Assembly: GCA_037576215.1 (NCBI GenBank)
Contig: JBANDB010000010.1
Location: forward strand, 2,418,001-2,482,000
Source: Armillaria gallica
Taxonomy: Eukaryota; Basidiomycota; Agaricomycetes; Agaricales; Physalacriaceae
Reading direction: 5' to 3'
DNA: 64,000 bases
Shown here: positions 1-12,402 of the stretch, one piece after another
Numbering within the stretch: the first letter of the stretch is position 1
Layout of the letters: each line of letters starts with the position of its first letter
Made by a program: the position numbers and the translations under genes
The notes under the pieces: model-generated
The model's database searches: none
Told to the model about the DNA's origin: nothing
Seen by the model: only the letters and a program-made list of their open reading frames with translations

Positions 1-1540
1 AGTGCTTGTTGTTGTCCTGCCATGTTGAGATGAAAATGAATATGTCTGTTCCTTGACCAATGAAAGGTCTTGTCGGTTGGGAAAAGTGATGGTGAGGGTG
101 GTGGACTTGGATCTTCTTGCTTGTCCAACCAGGTTCGAAATAAATCTGGATCAGGCGGATCCGATGCGTATGCCTGTGGGTCTGAGTTAGACCTCGGGTG
201 GGTTGATGGTCCCGGTAGCGGACTGGCTACAGGTGAAGGTGATAAGGATGATAGTGGTGATTCAAGGATAGCCCTTAACTCCTGCTCGTAAGCTGAGGTG
301 AAGGATGAATCCAAGTGGAAGTGATGTGATTCATTGTTGGGAACAAGGTCGAAGAGATCTTCTTTGTCTGAAATCCTATTGCCTGTGATGGCTCGAGCGA
401 CAGTCCGTAACGCTTCTGCTTCTAGACGTCACGCAGTGGGACGAAGGGTACTTCTTCTACCAGCAATTGTGGTTTAACCTCCCTCGCGGTGGGCTCCACT
501 TGTAAGGCTAGCAAACTCTCTGGTAAGAGAAAGTCGTGTCTGCGTCTGCAAGATCTTTTGTATACGCAAGGAGGGTTACCACCCGCTCTGAAGGGATCCG
601 ATAGAATCCGCTCTGTCTGCAGATACGATAGAGAGAAGTAGTCCAAGCATCCACTTAGGATGCTGAACAGAGAGCAGTTGTGTGAAGATAGCAAGAGAAA
701 AGGAGAATTCCTGGCAATCCGCTTTGCAATGCTAGGCTCAGAGGCGGCTAGATATGCTTAGGAGAGTAGCGGAATTTATTCCTTTAATGTGCTATGAGCA
801 AGTGAGATTAACTGTCTTCCTAAGTACATTATGCGTGCTTATATAGTAGCGGATCCGAATCCAGCCCCCGCTTCCGCACCTACCCGCTCCGATAGCCCTG
901 AATTTACCTTCAAAGCTGGTATTTGACATGAGCTGTTGCGCTGAAATCAGCTGCACGAGCTACTCCAGCGTCATTGAGCGCACTCTGCAACACCTTCCTC
1001 ATCCGGTCTGGTTCAAGAATAGCCATATATGGCTATCCGCTGTCAGCCAATTGGTCCGCTCTTTCAAGGATGATCCTTCTGCCATCCGCTGGCATGGGCA
1101 CTTCAGGTTGATAGCTGTCAGCTCCTGGAGCCTAGGCCAGTCAAATTCCCATGAAACGAGGTGGTTTCATGGCGGATAGCATATGGCCAGGCGGACAATG
1201 TATCACTTGGCAGATGCAAAGCGGATGGGCGGTTGCCCGGGCAGATTCTGCAGGAATTCTGTTTTTGAATGGTAGGAAAGTGCGACTGGAGGAGCGGTGA
1301 GTGAAAGTAGTTGCAGCGTAGCACCTAGTCGCTGTATCAAGGTGAAAGCCAAAATTTGGTGCACACATAGATGTGGTGCAGCACACCGAGTCATCGGAAC
1401 ATTACTTTACTTGTCTGTTTTGGGAAATGTTATTCATTATCCAAGGCCAAAAAAGCTTGTATTTCATCTGCAGTTAATAAAACTACCAAAAATGCCATAG
1501 AACTAGTCAAAATAGTCCCTAAAAAAAGGTAGGTAAATTC
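1..1540. other. No recognisable gene
   Basis: Several short open frames exist on both strands, but none shows a domain, a paralogue in the window or a convincing exon chain. The stretch at 80-290 is rich in Gly, Ser and Asp codons and could be part of an exon that begins left of the window. I see no function. Confidence 0.4.
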
Positions 1541-1640
1541 TTTTATTTTCGGGCGCTCCTGTTGACCCTCCCTCCCTACCTGGTATTCCGGCCCGACATT
1601 CCGGTACCCCCTTGTTAACATGGCAGCAGACGCCAGGCCA
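1541..1640. repeat. Dispersed repeat, copy 1
   Basis: The core at about 1582-1614 (GGTATTCCGG, then ACATTCCGGTA and CCCCCTTG) recurs in the same orientation at about 9197-9229 with a few substitutions. Both are preceded by a T-rich run, GGGC and pyrimidine-rich CCTACC units. It is probably a fragment of a short mobile element. No target duplication was recognised. Confidence 0.5.
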
Positions 1641-1947
1641 ACTCGATTTCTTGGACGCCCCCTACCGGTGTTATATAAACAACATTGTAGGAGCAAAATA
1701 GATCAGCCGCACTTTCGTTTCCGGAGAGGCACCACTGTCCTCAGGCCCGGATAATTAAGATATTACCTACGATACGGTGATTGCCATCATTTAAAATGGA
1801 GTCCAAATCTTTTCTCCGACATTCAGCTCGATCCTGGTCACCAAGTACAAGGGCGTAGCGACAAGGGAAATGCTTTTTATCTATCAATCATATTGTACAA
1901 GTTGAAAGGATTTAAAGAATGGTACAAAACTGCATCCTTGGGCAATC

Positions 1948-4900
1948 CTATTTTTCGATTCCTACATCACATTTCTTCACGCCAACACTGCAACCATTAT
2001 TCACATCTTCACCATCCAATTGTGGGAAGTTCACCCCACAAATCGATCCCGCCAAAAGTTGGGGCAGTCCAAATGCCTCCCTATTCTTTCGTCCGAGTGC
2101 CTCAGCGTTGCATTTGTAGTATGGAAGGATACGCTTCGCCGGCAATGCCGTCGGATCCAAAGGCGATTTCTCCAACCCTTGTAGCCAATGGCTATAAGGA
2201 ACGAGTTTGACGGCCAACTCGTGTGAAATAACTCGAGCTAGACTGGCCCACGAGATAGGCTCCGGGTGAGCAAGATGCATGACGGGACCAGCAGAATCGA
2301 CGTTGTCGACAATGGCCTGTGCTGCAACATGCACTGGCACCCAAGATACGAGCTAATGAACCGTCAACAAACAGAGGTATAGTATAGGCGTGGGGACACA
2401 ACCTTATCGTCATCAGGCAGATAACCGAGCACCGTAGAACTATGGATCATCGACGGAATCCACTCTTTCACGTTCCAAGTCCCTTTATGTCCTCCAGTGA
2501 GCTGGCCGACTCGAACGACGAGGTAGCGTAAGCCAGGAGCCGAGCGCAACAGCTCCTCCGACACCCATTTAGACTCGCTGTACGCAGCCGTGTTGGAAAA
2601 AGTCGTCGTTGTCGGAAATCGAGTGTGAAAGGACCTGTAGAACAACGGTACGGACGAATTCTTCCGTGGATGCATCGTCCCATTCCAAAGGTGAGGGGAT
2701 ATTTGCTTGCGTGCTCTCTGCTACAGTCTCGTAAATAGCCAAGATCTCGTCACTGTAGTCTGTAAGAATCGCCTGTCGTCTTGACACGGCGCACAGCGCA
2801 CATATTATTAAATTGACCTCGCATTAAATAAACGGATCATACCGTGCCGTATTCTTTGCCGTATAGGTGAAAGGCTTTGTTGGCTTCGCCACCATAATCA
2901 TCTGTAGCCATTTAGTCGGAACCATCCTTCAAATGACTATTGAGCTTGCCTCTTTGAATAAACGAGAATGCTGTGGCGCGAATTCGTTCATCCTTTCCAC
3001 AGTAGGCCTGTAATAAGAGACATCGCGTCAGTGGCTGCTTGACCCCGCCTACAAAATTTTAATCACCAAATTAGATTCCGGAAATTCGCGACTTTGGTCT
3101 CGTCACCAGGATCGAGTGCGAATTGAGGTTTCGGTTCAACAAGAACTCCCGCCTGGAATTGCCCTCGTCCAAACATGACTGCGGCGGATACATGGGGGTC
3201 TTGATTGAGCATGCTTTCTGTCGACACGTAAACGCCGTCAGCATTCGTATACATGTACCCAGCGGTACAGGGTTCGTCTGCAATAGTACGGACAAGTTTC
3301 AGTACTCGTAATAAATATATTGACGAGCTTACCTTCTCTCCTGTGTTATGTATAATCTGATCGTCGGCGCGCCCAAATATTTTCCATAATCCTGGCTTAG
3401 TCGGGTGCGGCATCAAGAGATCTGACGTCGCGTACGCGTCAATGCCATTGATTTTCGTGTTGATGACACTAGGTACGCCAAAGTCATTTTTCTGTAATGC
3501 GAAAATGAGATCGATGGCAAGACGATAAGGGGACAAAATCGTACCACCATCACAAACTCGTATAGGTTATTTCCATTTGGCACCATTTCTGGGGTTATGC
3601 ACTTGGGAAATTCGAAGTAGTCCCAGTCGTAACTAGATTTAGCTTTTGAAGGGGGCATTAATACACGAGCATCGACTGCTACGGACTTACTCACCAGGTA
3701 ACGTAGTGCTAAGAATACCGCCTTCGGTGCTTTATATGAGTTGGGGTAAGTCATGAACTCTGTTTCTTGGAACATGCACTCACAATCCATAGACAATGAA
3801 AATGTCAATGCCTTTAGACGTTAGGTCGTCTCCAATGGCTTTATTCAATGGTCCTCCGCTGTAGAGCTGAGACAAGTTAGCCGCATGATCTTATCTAATG
3901 CGAGATGAACGTACCACTCCTGACCGACTGGCCAGCCACTCGACGTACTCCGGACAACGAGACCACGCCTGCGGAACGAGTTTAGCATATGCAACAAAAT
4001 CTCTGGTCGCATGACAGACCTCAACGAATGAAGGAACACAAAAGATCAAGTCGCTGCTGGTCGCTTTGGCCGAAGCAAACAGTTTATCTGGCGTAGGAAG
4101 CATGGCAGGGGTTTTGGGTTCGAATATGCCTACAACTAACCCTGAGGATGCCTACATGTGACAATGAGAAACACCCAATAGTAGGTCGAAGAAAAGAATT
4201 ACTGCCCAGCAAAGCTGCGTAACGCCAAGGCCATGATACATGGCCATCACATGAAGGGTAAAAAGGGCGTTGCACAAGTCTCTTTCCCCGAACCAAGGTG
4301 TGAGACTTAACTGAACAAGACGATGACCGCTCCAAGGAATTGGTTTCGGGTAAGCTGTTGAACCTGTAATGAAAGTGTGAGCAGGGTTGGTTGAAGAAAT
4401 GAGAAAAACAGTCACCAGATGAATGTAAGTACATCATAGTAAAATCAGGATCGACCTCTTTGAGAGGAAGATCTTCAGCACTCGTATTCTTCTGCCACTC
4501 GGGGAGAAAGAGGTCCTCAAAGACTGGAGCCACAGATGTCTCCGGCAGCTTCGTCGCTAAATATTGGGATTTCAGAACCTCGAGTGCATCACGGGCAAGA
4601 GCTTGCATGGACGCGTCTCTGCCGATAAGGACATGCTGTACGCCCACCTTGTGCAAAAGGTGTGCGACCGCCTGCGCCGAGTTCCGGGGGAGATGGGAAA
4701 GGCCACGTAGCTGGCGCGTAAAACGCTCATCATTGTAGTAAAACAAGTGATAGAATCTGATAACATCCGTAAGTATACCCAATGTGTCCCGAGCCTTGAA
4801 ATCTCGCACCGGACATCGTCAATATGGCAACGACGGGAAGCTTGTCGGAATTGAACGGGACAAGACTCTTTATCAAACGAGCGCCAGTGTATATGGCGGT

Positions 4901-5107
4901 GACTGCCTCGGACCAACATATGGACCTTATGCTGCCGTCCTCGCGTGAATACACAAAGAGGCGGTGATTAGGAGAGTGCTGGAGATGCCAATCATACATC
5001 TGTTGGAGGGTAAACGATCCATCGATGGGAGGCGGTTGGAATGTGTCGCTTTCCACAGCTTGTCTGTTGGGCAGAGGGGGGATCGCTCTGTGGATAGAAA
5101 AGGTCAT
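1948..5107 (-). pseudogene. NRPS-like adenylate-forming reductase (A-T-R), broken
   Basis: Homologous to basidiomycete NRPS-like enzymes that adenylate an acid, load it on a carrier domain and reduce it with NADPH. The start at 5107 opens an A domain. The A8 region is clear near 3350-3440 (FGRADDQIIHNTGEK), then NPVPLE across an intron, then PFTYTAKNTARRQAILTDY before the carrier domain. Several ~50-nt introns can be placed. Two lesions are visible. One base is missing in a C run near 4690, shifting frame between FPISP and RNSAQAV. Near 2600 the carrier domain reads only to DNDDFFQ and joins, out of frame, the middle of the reductase domain (YSESKWVSEELL). The phosphopantetheine serine and the reductase dinucleotide-binding motif are therefore absent. 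The C-terminal part (VPVHVAAQAIVD onward) is well preserved. A sequencing error could explain the one-base shift but not the deletion. Confidence 0.85.
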
Positions 5108-5416
5108 CTCAGATGACAGATACTAGCGGTACTGCGCATCTACCTTGGTACTTATGGACCGTGAAACCCCATCATGGCGAACTTCAGAGGCCATAGGACC
5201 CCGGTCACGGCCAAAGCGAACCGTAGCTTTCGTGACAGAAAAAGTCGTTTTCCAGTGATGATGATGAGGGTCGGTGATCGGAGAAGGTAAAGGGCGGGAA
5301 CTTATCGGCTGATCATCCATCATCGATCAGCCATCTATGTATGGCCCTGCCAAAACTCGTGATGATTGGACAACTCCGAGAAACCATGAAACGACTTGAT
5401 CATCCTAGAGATCAGA
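5108..5416. promoter_or_regulatory. Divergent promoter region
   Basis: A 309-bp gap separates the start codons of the reductase gene (leftward) and the seven-TM gene (rightward). It contains CATCATCGATCAGCC-like AT/GC-mixed sequence but no clear TATA box. Shared regulation is inferred only from the layout. Confidence 0.4.
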
Positions 5417-6921
5417 ATGTCGAAACACGTCTACGCAAGCATAGATTGGTTCAGCTATTTAATGGTACGTTGAATGTTACTCAATCTGTGTTACTGCCGA
5501 TTTCCCTCTGAACGCTTCTCAGTTTGCCGCGAAGAATATGGATGTTCCTCTGGTATCTGTCAATCTTGCGACTGCGGCGGTAGAAGGTGTTTTATATGGA
5601 GTATTCCTCGTACTCGACATAACATCGATCGTGTTACTCTTTGCACGCGAAAATCACATCACAAGAGCCACTCGTCCATCTGGTTTTCACGTCATCCGAC
5701 GGCCCATGTTTATTGGCGCGGTCATATTGCTTGTATCGGTCACGGGGGTAAGTCAAATTAGCACTTCTTAGCCTCCTGTTAACCAAGGCATGAACACAGC
5801 ATTGGATTTACACAGTTATCCGGCTATTCGACGCTTTCGTCAAATTTGAAGGTGGAACCCGACCTTTGGAGTACTACGCAAACATCTCGCAGATCACAGA
5901 GGTCGTGAAGACAGGTTTTCTGATGGTATCGTTGGTAACTAGCGACACTATGCTTGTGAGGGTATCCACAACTTGAAATCGTTTGAACCACGACTAAATG
6001 CAATCTGCAGATTTATCGCCTTTGGGTCGTCTGGGGATATAACTACCATGTCATCATATTTCCGTTGGGTACATTGATAGGGCTTACAGGTAAGTCATTT
6101 TGGACTTTCTTCAGGAAAAGGACGAACCCCACCCACGTAGTATGTGGTTTTGGGATCACGTATCAGTTCGCAAAGTATACCCCTGGTCAGGATGTCTTCG
6201 CTACAGCTGCGGGGAGGTGGATCACGAGCAACTGCGTTTTCACGTTTCTGTGAGTATAGTTTTAATATCGTTTTGGCTAATAGTTGACATTCATTCTTGT
6301 AGGACCAGCGTCTATAGCACGAGTGCGTGATACACCTCAGAGTGAAAAGTATTACTTACGCTATTGGTGGCAGGCCTGATTGCTTGGTACATATACAGAA
6401 CACACAGGGCCACATCGTCGCTCGCCGGAACTGGGCGAAGTCTCATGGTATCGTTAACATTGCTTTATCTGGGTAGGATACTTACTGACTTCAATGTCCT
6501 AGTCTGTGCTTTCGATATTCGTTGAGAGTGCTGCGATGTATACGCAAGTGGAAGATTCCTGTCCATTGGGATACCGGCTGACAAACTTCTCAGGACATGG
6601 ACCATTCTCTTCATGATAACCTATCTGACAAAGACCAACATTCACTTTAATTTTGTTGATTTTTGGCCTGCGGTAGCAGGCATCGCCTTCGGCTTGATCA
6701 ATGTTCGCGTTGGACTAGGCTGGGCACAGAAAGCAGGAACATCATCGACACTAGGAGGATCTTCAGGCTCTCGAAGTGGCCCTGCACCCGGTCCTGAATT
6801 CCCTTTACGTCCATTAGCGATCAACATTTCGCAGTCAATGGTCAATGATGGCGAAGAAAGTCAGACAAACGATAAGAATCTGATTTCCAAGTCGAGAGGC
6901 TATGAGAGTTCGGAGGCCTGA
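5417..6921 (+). CDS. Seven-TM receptor-like protein, intact, 9 exons
   Basis: An unbroken nine-exon chain of 1080 nt gives 359 aa: exons 5417-5464, 5523-5747, 5800-5955, 6011-6089, 6141-6249, 6303-6322, 6374-6447, 6503-6543 and 6594-6921, and every phase joins correctly. It has seven hydrophobic segments. Typical marks of the large uncharacterised agaricomycete 7TM family are present: IYRLWVVWG after TM3, a Ser/Thr/Gly-rich loop, VESAAMYT in TM6 and VRVGLGW after TM7. The cytosolic tail is rich in Gly, Ser and Pro. Intron 8 appears to use a GC donor (GCAAGT). Its family is the same as the four minus-strand copies at 20-46 kb, but it is clearly diverged from them. Ligand and function are unknown; a plasma-membrane role is inferred. 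Confidence 0.8.
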
Positions 6922-6924
6922 GTG

Positions 6925-7800
6925 TGATGGATGGGAAGGATGGAATTTACATTGTTAATCAAGTCTGTGACCATGTATAGTTATTCTTAACCGTAAATAA
7001 TGATGAGCCGCTACACGGGGCAACAAGTTGATCTGTGGAAGGAACTGGATAAGAGAATGAATGTACTGAGAATTGATGGAAGCAGAAGCCGTTGTTTACG
7101 ATAGTGTGTGACTGGTGAAGATAGGCATTCATCTACGAAGCCGGGGGATGATGGGTATTTGCCAGAGTGAAAATGGGGTGGGCGGTCGCTTAGACGTCAC
7201 ATTGATGGTGTTGGTTTCGAGATATTTTTCCGATCATGACTCCAATTTGTGCCGAAACCGACTGTATGGCTCATGGGTATGGGTCCGGGTTGGCTTCACG
7301 ACTGGGCTGGCAAACCCGAAAGATTTTGATTTGCATTGAGAAAGACACATAGAACTCACGACTTTCCACGCGGATGTGCTAGTTCTAGCTCTTTTTATAT
7401 TTGAACTAATGATGAAAACTAGCTTTTGCTCGGTCTTTCGGTCTATTCTGTATGCCTGCGCCTTATCTACAGCTTCAGCTTCCTTCCTATAAAAAACGTT
7501 GCTACTGAAACAATCATTTGACCATGTTGCCCGGGTCAGTTCAAACGTCGCGCTCTAGACCCTAATCTACAAAGACTCTTGGGTTCAACGGCCAATGCAG
7601 GCACCACTTACGACAGGGTAATCTTTTTTTGCGAATTCCTTCATGAGTCCTATGAGACCGTCAGTGAACACGCGGGAATCATCGAGTGTCCGCTATACGA
7701 GGAACAACGGGAGGTGCTACGAGAAGTGTCAAGATTGTTGCACCTGATACCAGATATACTTGGCACGAAGAGCTTGGGATTAAAGCGGTAAGTCAAAGGT
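6925..7800. other. Intergenic, nothing recognised
   Basis: 3' flank of the seven-TM gene followed by short unlinked open frames. I see no domain, paralogous block or repeat here. Confidence 0.4.
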
Positions 7801-7803
7801 GCA

Positions 7804-8180
7804 CTGTACCATTTGAATCACTTCGAATGGCTTGTGACAAGTGGCATATTTATACCATGCCGAATGATCGAATGCGGGGCTAGTGACTGCGACATTCGTA
7901 CAAAATGCGAATAATTCTCCTATTAAGGACTACTTTAGAGCGAATATTTGAGGCACGGAGTCACCGGTATGAGTCGGAAGTGAGATAAAGGCACATACAA
8001 GAGGAAAAAACCTAAAAATTTGTCCATTTCTCATCAAATTTAGCATTTTTTCGATTTTGTGACACCTAACCCTGCCGAATGAGGCCGTTGAGACGTGTGA
8101 CATATGGTCATTTTACGAATACGAATGCACCTCTTGTGACAAGTGACATTCGAAGTGGTTAAAATGGTACATGGTACACT
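7804..8180. mobile_element. MITE-like inverted-repeat element
   Basis: The left arm (about 7804-7860: GTACCATTTGAATCACTTCG, then CTTGTGACAAG) matches the reverse complement of the right arm (about 8120-8178). Both arms carry GTACCATTT, CACTTCGAATG and the near-palindrome CTTGT[G/C]ACAAG in the same order. The interior has no coding potential. Size, paired arms and lack of an ORF fit a miniature inverted-repeat element. Exact termini and target duplication could not be fixed. Confidence 0.5.
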
Positions 8181-9150
8181 ATTCACAAGGGCAGTGGAAC
8201 TGACACGCGTTCGAAGAACAGCGTTGGAACGGGAGAAGAAGAAGAAGAAGGGGATACAGAGGACAAGCGTACTAGATAACGCCAAGCTGAACCACGGGCG
8301 CCTGCGAAACGCAAAACCCACGATCAATCGATCACCGCTGACCGCAGATTAGAGAATACCGCCCGAACACCGCTAAGTCCCGGACCGGCCGCCGCCGATC
8401 ACACTCCCGGGTCAACCTAATTCGTCAAGCAAAAGTTCAGAGCTCTGCCAGGACACAAATCATGCCAGGAGTACAGTCAAAGGGATCTATTTGACACGAG
8501 CTTTCATATCTTCTCCCATTGGAGTAACTGGCTACTGGAATATCACCTTCCTCGTCACGGTACTACTTTTGGTTGGGAATGACTCCGACGAATGATATTA
8601 TCGCAACATAATCGAGGACAGTACCGCAGTAACACTCCTTTCAATTACTCAGGAAGGCCGGTTTCTTCTCTGACTTTGATCAGTACTATCTGCTGAATTT
8701 GTGTTAAGTACAGCATGCTCGCTGTCCCCAGAATCCATCAAGGGGCTACCGGAATGAAAAAAAATGACATAGGGTCGATTAAAAAATTTCGTGCACTAGC
8801 GCTGGACCTACCTACCTCCACGTGATCAAAATGATGTCATACACTCCACATTGAGCTGATTATGGAGCAAAAATGGGGAATTATGTCGCATTAATGTACT
8901 ATTATTCAACCGAATATCATTTTGATTACAATCTGAGTCATTTCTGGTCAGATAAGTAAAGCACATGAATTTGGACACATGATGTCATATGCTGACTCAT
9001 GATGGCAGTGCCGCCAATACTTTGTCTACTCTCAATGTTGTACTGCACAAGCATTATAAAGATTGTAGGTCTATTCATTAGACACATTGTCACTTAAATA
9101 TCTTACATTTTTACATTTGGAAGGCAGTTTTGAGGCCATTTGAGGAGGGT
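8181..9150. other. Intergenic, nothing recognised
   Basis: AT-rich stretch with no credible exon chain on either strand. Confidence 0.4.
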
Positions 9151-9154
9151 CAAC

Positions 9155-9230
9155 TTTTTTTTTTTGGGCCTGCCAGCCCAACCTACCTACCTACCCGGTG
9201 TTCCGTGCCGCAATTCCGGTAGCCCCTTGG
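9155..9230. repeat. Dispersed repeat, copy 2
   Basis: Second copy of the element at 1541-1640: a T run, GGGC, repeated CTAC units, then GGTGTTCCG, CAATTCCGGTA and GCCCCTTG. Orientation is the same as copy 1. Confidence 0.5.
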
Positions 9231-9445
9231 AATCCATTATCCATGGGACTCGGGATGCATTAACCAGGGACTGAAATTTTCATATGTGTATGCTTCTGTC
9301 ACATCTAGGAATAATGATCATGACATTTCGGGAGCCTGGCAAAATCTAGTTCGTTGCTCAGTCCTGTCAGCGCCCCGCATGAACTTGAAGTTATTCTTGA
9401 CATCGATTCTGGGGTCACGGTTATGAACACCAGTACCCCGCAGAC

Positions 9446-9524
9446 TGATATATCAACGTCTGCCATATACCGTAAACCGTGATATATCAATCGCCTAGTT
9501 CTACCGTGAGTGTTTGATATATCA
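9446..9524. promoter_or_regulatory. Three TGATATATCA palindromes
   Basis: The perfect palindrome TGATATATCA occurs at 9446-9455, 9480-9489 and 9515-9524, so starts are 34 and 35 bp apart. This could be a set of transcription-factor sites or the remains of a small tandem repeat. No gene start is recognised nearby. Confidence 0.4.
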
Positions 9525-9529
9525 CCTGC

Positions 9530-11540
9530 AGTCGCTGATCAAATGCATCAAAAAGGGTGCATTTTACCCGGATTGATCAATTCAGGCTTGCTCGCTGTCT
9601 GCGGCGTGGAGCTCACCTGCTCGGCACCTTGGGGAAACTGACGGTTGCCGACAGGCTCCAAAAATGGCTGCCGGATCGCGCAGGGATCTTAGATTTTGTT
9701 CGAAGCTGCTTGCTGCTCCAAATTTAGGTACATATCGTGCCCCTTATTTGTCCTCAACATCTGTTACGATGTCTGACATGCTTCTTTCTCACCGCGTTGT
9801 CTCTTAATCTTTTACCGCCACCCTTACTTGCTTGTATCTTTGACTCTTTACTCCTCTCGATACGTGTTGGCGTATGTGGCTCTTGTGACAAGTAACACCG
9901 TAAGATGTTATATTTCTTACCCTTTTACACCTTTTTCATTATGTATTGTGCTGTGGAGAACCACAGTAGGCTAACGCTACCGCGACCTCACTCTTCGGTG
10001 GCTCGGCAATTGGCCTCTATAAGTTCTGCTGCACTGCAACAACAACCCACTTGATCCGAATCTTGACACACTGCCGATATTCTCAGCTTCTTCTCAGCAA
10101 TTGCCGAACTAAACGCCGTCTACTGGGCGTGCATCGTTACCACTAGCGACTGCTCCGGCGCTCACATTGACCACTGGAGATGCGAATCGCATTATGCCCT
10201 AGACCACTGTGCCGGCCCCGGGCCCCCGACTATGCACTCGAACGCACTCTATTGAGGTATTGTCACCATGCCTGAAGGTACTCCAGCCTCTGAGATGTCT
10301 GTTATTGGATATCCTTGTCCAGCAACATTCTTGGACTCTTGCTCACCAGTTCTTTCTATCGCCTCAGATCTCAGCATTTCGAACAGAGTGGTACCTCATG
10401 TATCCACCTGCCCCAGACAGTGTACTAGAGCAAGAACTGGCTCGTCGACTGTAGCTTCGAGCCATAGGCATATACAACTGTTGTCCTGTCCAGCTTATGA
10501 TCACGGAGTTATTGGCAAATTCCGTTTCCCGCAAGTGTCTCCAGCGAGCAGCTCCACCCGTCTCCTCTCTTTCGACATCGCTCGACTCCCTAAAGGCCAT
10601 CGCGTAGGAGGAGGTTATGCCTGTTCCATTTCCTAAACCACAGGCCATGCCCGAGGACGTGAAACCATTTATTGAAGAACAAGTCGTTCCTGCAGCTCTG
10701 CGCTAGGAGGACGGACTCATATCCACTGCGACACAGTGGCAGACTACCAATGGTACTGTATTCCATTAGACTGGTGACTGTCTGTCTAACAGCGCTAGTC
10801 GCTGCAAGCACATCTCACTTTCTCGCTTGCGACGTCAAGTGGTGAGAGAGACGTTTATGAGTCTAGTATTCCGTGGTATACCTAGACTAGTCATTAATAG
10901 GTCTTAGATTTTCACTGCAATTCGAAAGCCTTTGGGCCATTCATCCCATTCCAATTGATGTGAGACCTTAGCTAGGTGATTATCACCACAGTGTGAATAT
11001 CAACATCGCTGTCGAGGTTCCTGATCATCATTTGTGATTCCTTTCAATTGGTGCTGCATTGCTCTCTCTGGTATGCGGCCTATGGTCTACGATTCTGTAG
11101 CCTTTGCTGACAGTACTGTAAATATACTACTATAATTACCAATCATCATCTGGTTGGAGCGAACTCAGTATATAGCAAACTTTCTGTTACTGTCCAATCT
11201 CCATATGTTGAAATTCCGAGTCCTATGTATATAGGATTACTTGGTTATGATGCTGTCCTGAACAATCTGTGGGAAAATTCTATTTGGCCTATCTTATCTT
11301 TCCGGAGATTGCTGAGCTTACCATATTCAATGCCGATTTTTTCAACTCTGCTTCTTCTCTTATTTTCCTCTCATATTTTGCCTTACTGCCCTGATTACAA
11401 CTTCTCCACATTCTTGAATGTCTTTCTTTTCTCTCTGCAATATTTCTTCTCTTTCAATTATTCTTTCTGGCTTATTTTCATTTTTCCTGATCGTCTGTCC
11501 GACTTGCCGTTGTCTGCACATGTTCTGCTGGATGCCGAAG
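9530..11540. other. Gene-poor stretch, no gene recognised
   Basis: Open frames are short and unsupported. A further CTTGTGACAAGT copy lies at 9882-9893, matching the arms of the element at 7.8-8.2 kb, so an old fragment of that element may lie here. The stretch around 11.3-11.5 kb is strongly pyrimidine-rich. A decayed transposon is possible but I see no diagnostic motif. Confidence 0.35.
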
Positions 11541-11544
11541 CTTT

Positions 11545-11795
11545 TTTTCACTTCACGACGACATGTCTATTGCCAGGTTCACAATTTCCAGCTGCATGCT
11601 TAAGCGCTTAGTTCGGAATGTTCATACAGCCTGAGCAACCACAGTACAGTTGCTGAAAATCGTACTATAGTAGGCTATCTGTCGGTCGATTGTTTGACAA
11701 TTTCATACTCACCTTTTCTCAGCACGCGAGGGTACTAGGGCTGGGCTACCGATATCCCGGCTTGTCACTTGAGAACCCGCTCATACAGAGGTGAG
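11545..11795. repeat. Array spacer block, copy 1
   Basis: Matches 35580-35815 in the same orientation. Shared strings include CGACAACATGTCTATT-like sequence, CATAAGCGCTTAGTT, GAGCAACCACAGTA, ACTATAGTAGG and TCTCAGCACGCGAGGGTAC. In both places it lies upstream of a decayed gene A and a gene B, so it marks the left side of an array unit. Confidence 0.6.
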
Positions 11796-12402
11796 CTGCA
11801 ATACCGACCACTCCCTCAGAGAGATAAGTGTCGATTCCCAACCTTGCAGAACCACCAAATTTTCTTCCAAACTATTGGCAAATACCCAACGGCCTTCTGT
11901 TGCGTCAAGAGCTTGCCAGTGATATGTATCGCGGACGCCGTGAAAGATAAGCTCTGTCCCGTCTTTTGTCTTTGCTCAGATCTTGGCGAACACATTTTCA
12001 CACAGCCCACCAGGAAGCGCTTGACTATGCGTGTACAATTGACAGCGGCTAAGCAAGATTATTCGCGGGGCTGATCACTGAACATGTTCTTTGCCATGGA
12101 ATCAGTTGTGATGTGAAACTACACCGTTCAATGATAAAGGCGATTTAAAATCACCAAGAAAACTGCAGCAAGATGTGCAGAATGTGATATAAGTAGACAT
12201 TGTGGCGACAGACCGTTAGAGTCTGAATCGTCTGTATTGGACACCGGAAACGATGTCACTTCCACTTATCCATCGACTGGGAGACATGACAAGGGAAACA
12301 TTTCACTGTCATTGCCTCACACACCGTGGATTAAAAGAACTGACATTTTATCTCACTGTGGCTTCCTTCGATAGCTTATGGTATATCGTCACAGAGAGCG
12401 GG

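Noticed and set aside
10209..10636. Possible retrotransposon gag-like frames
   Set aside because: No zinc knuckle, protease or reverse-transcriptase motif and no LTR pair could be found.
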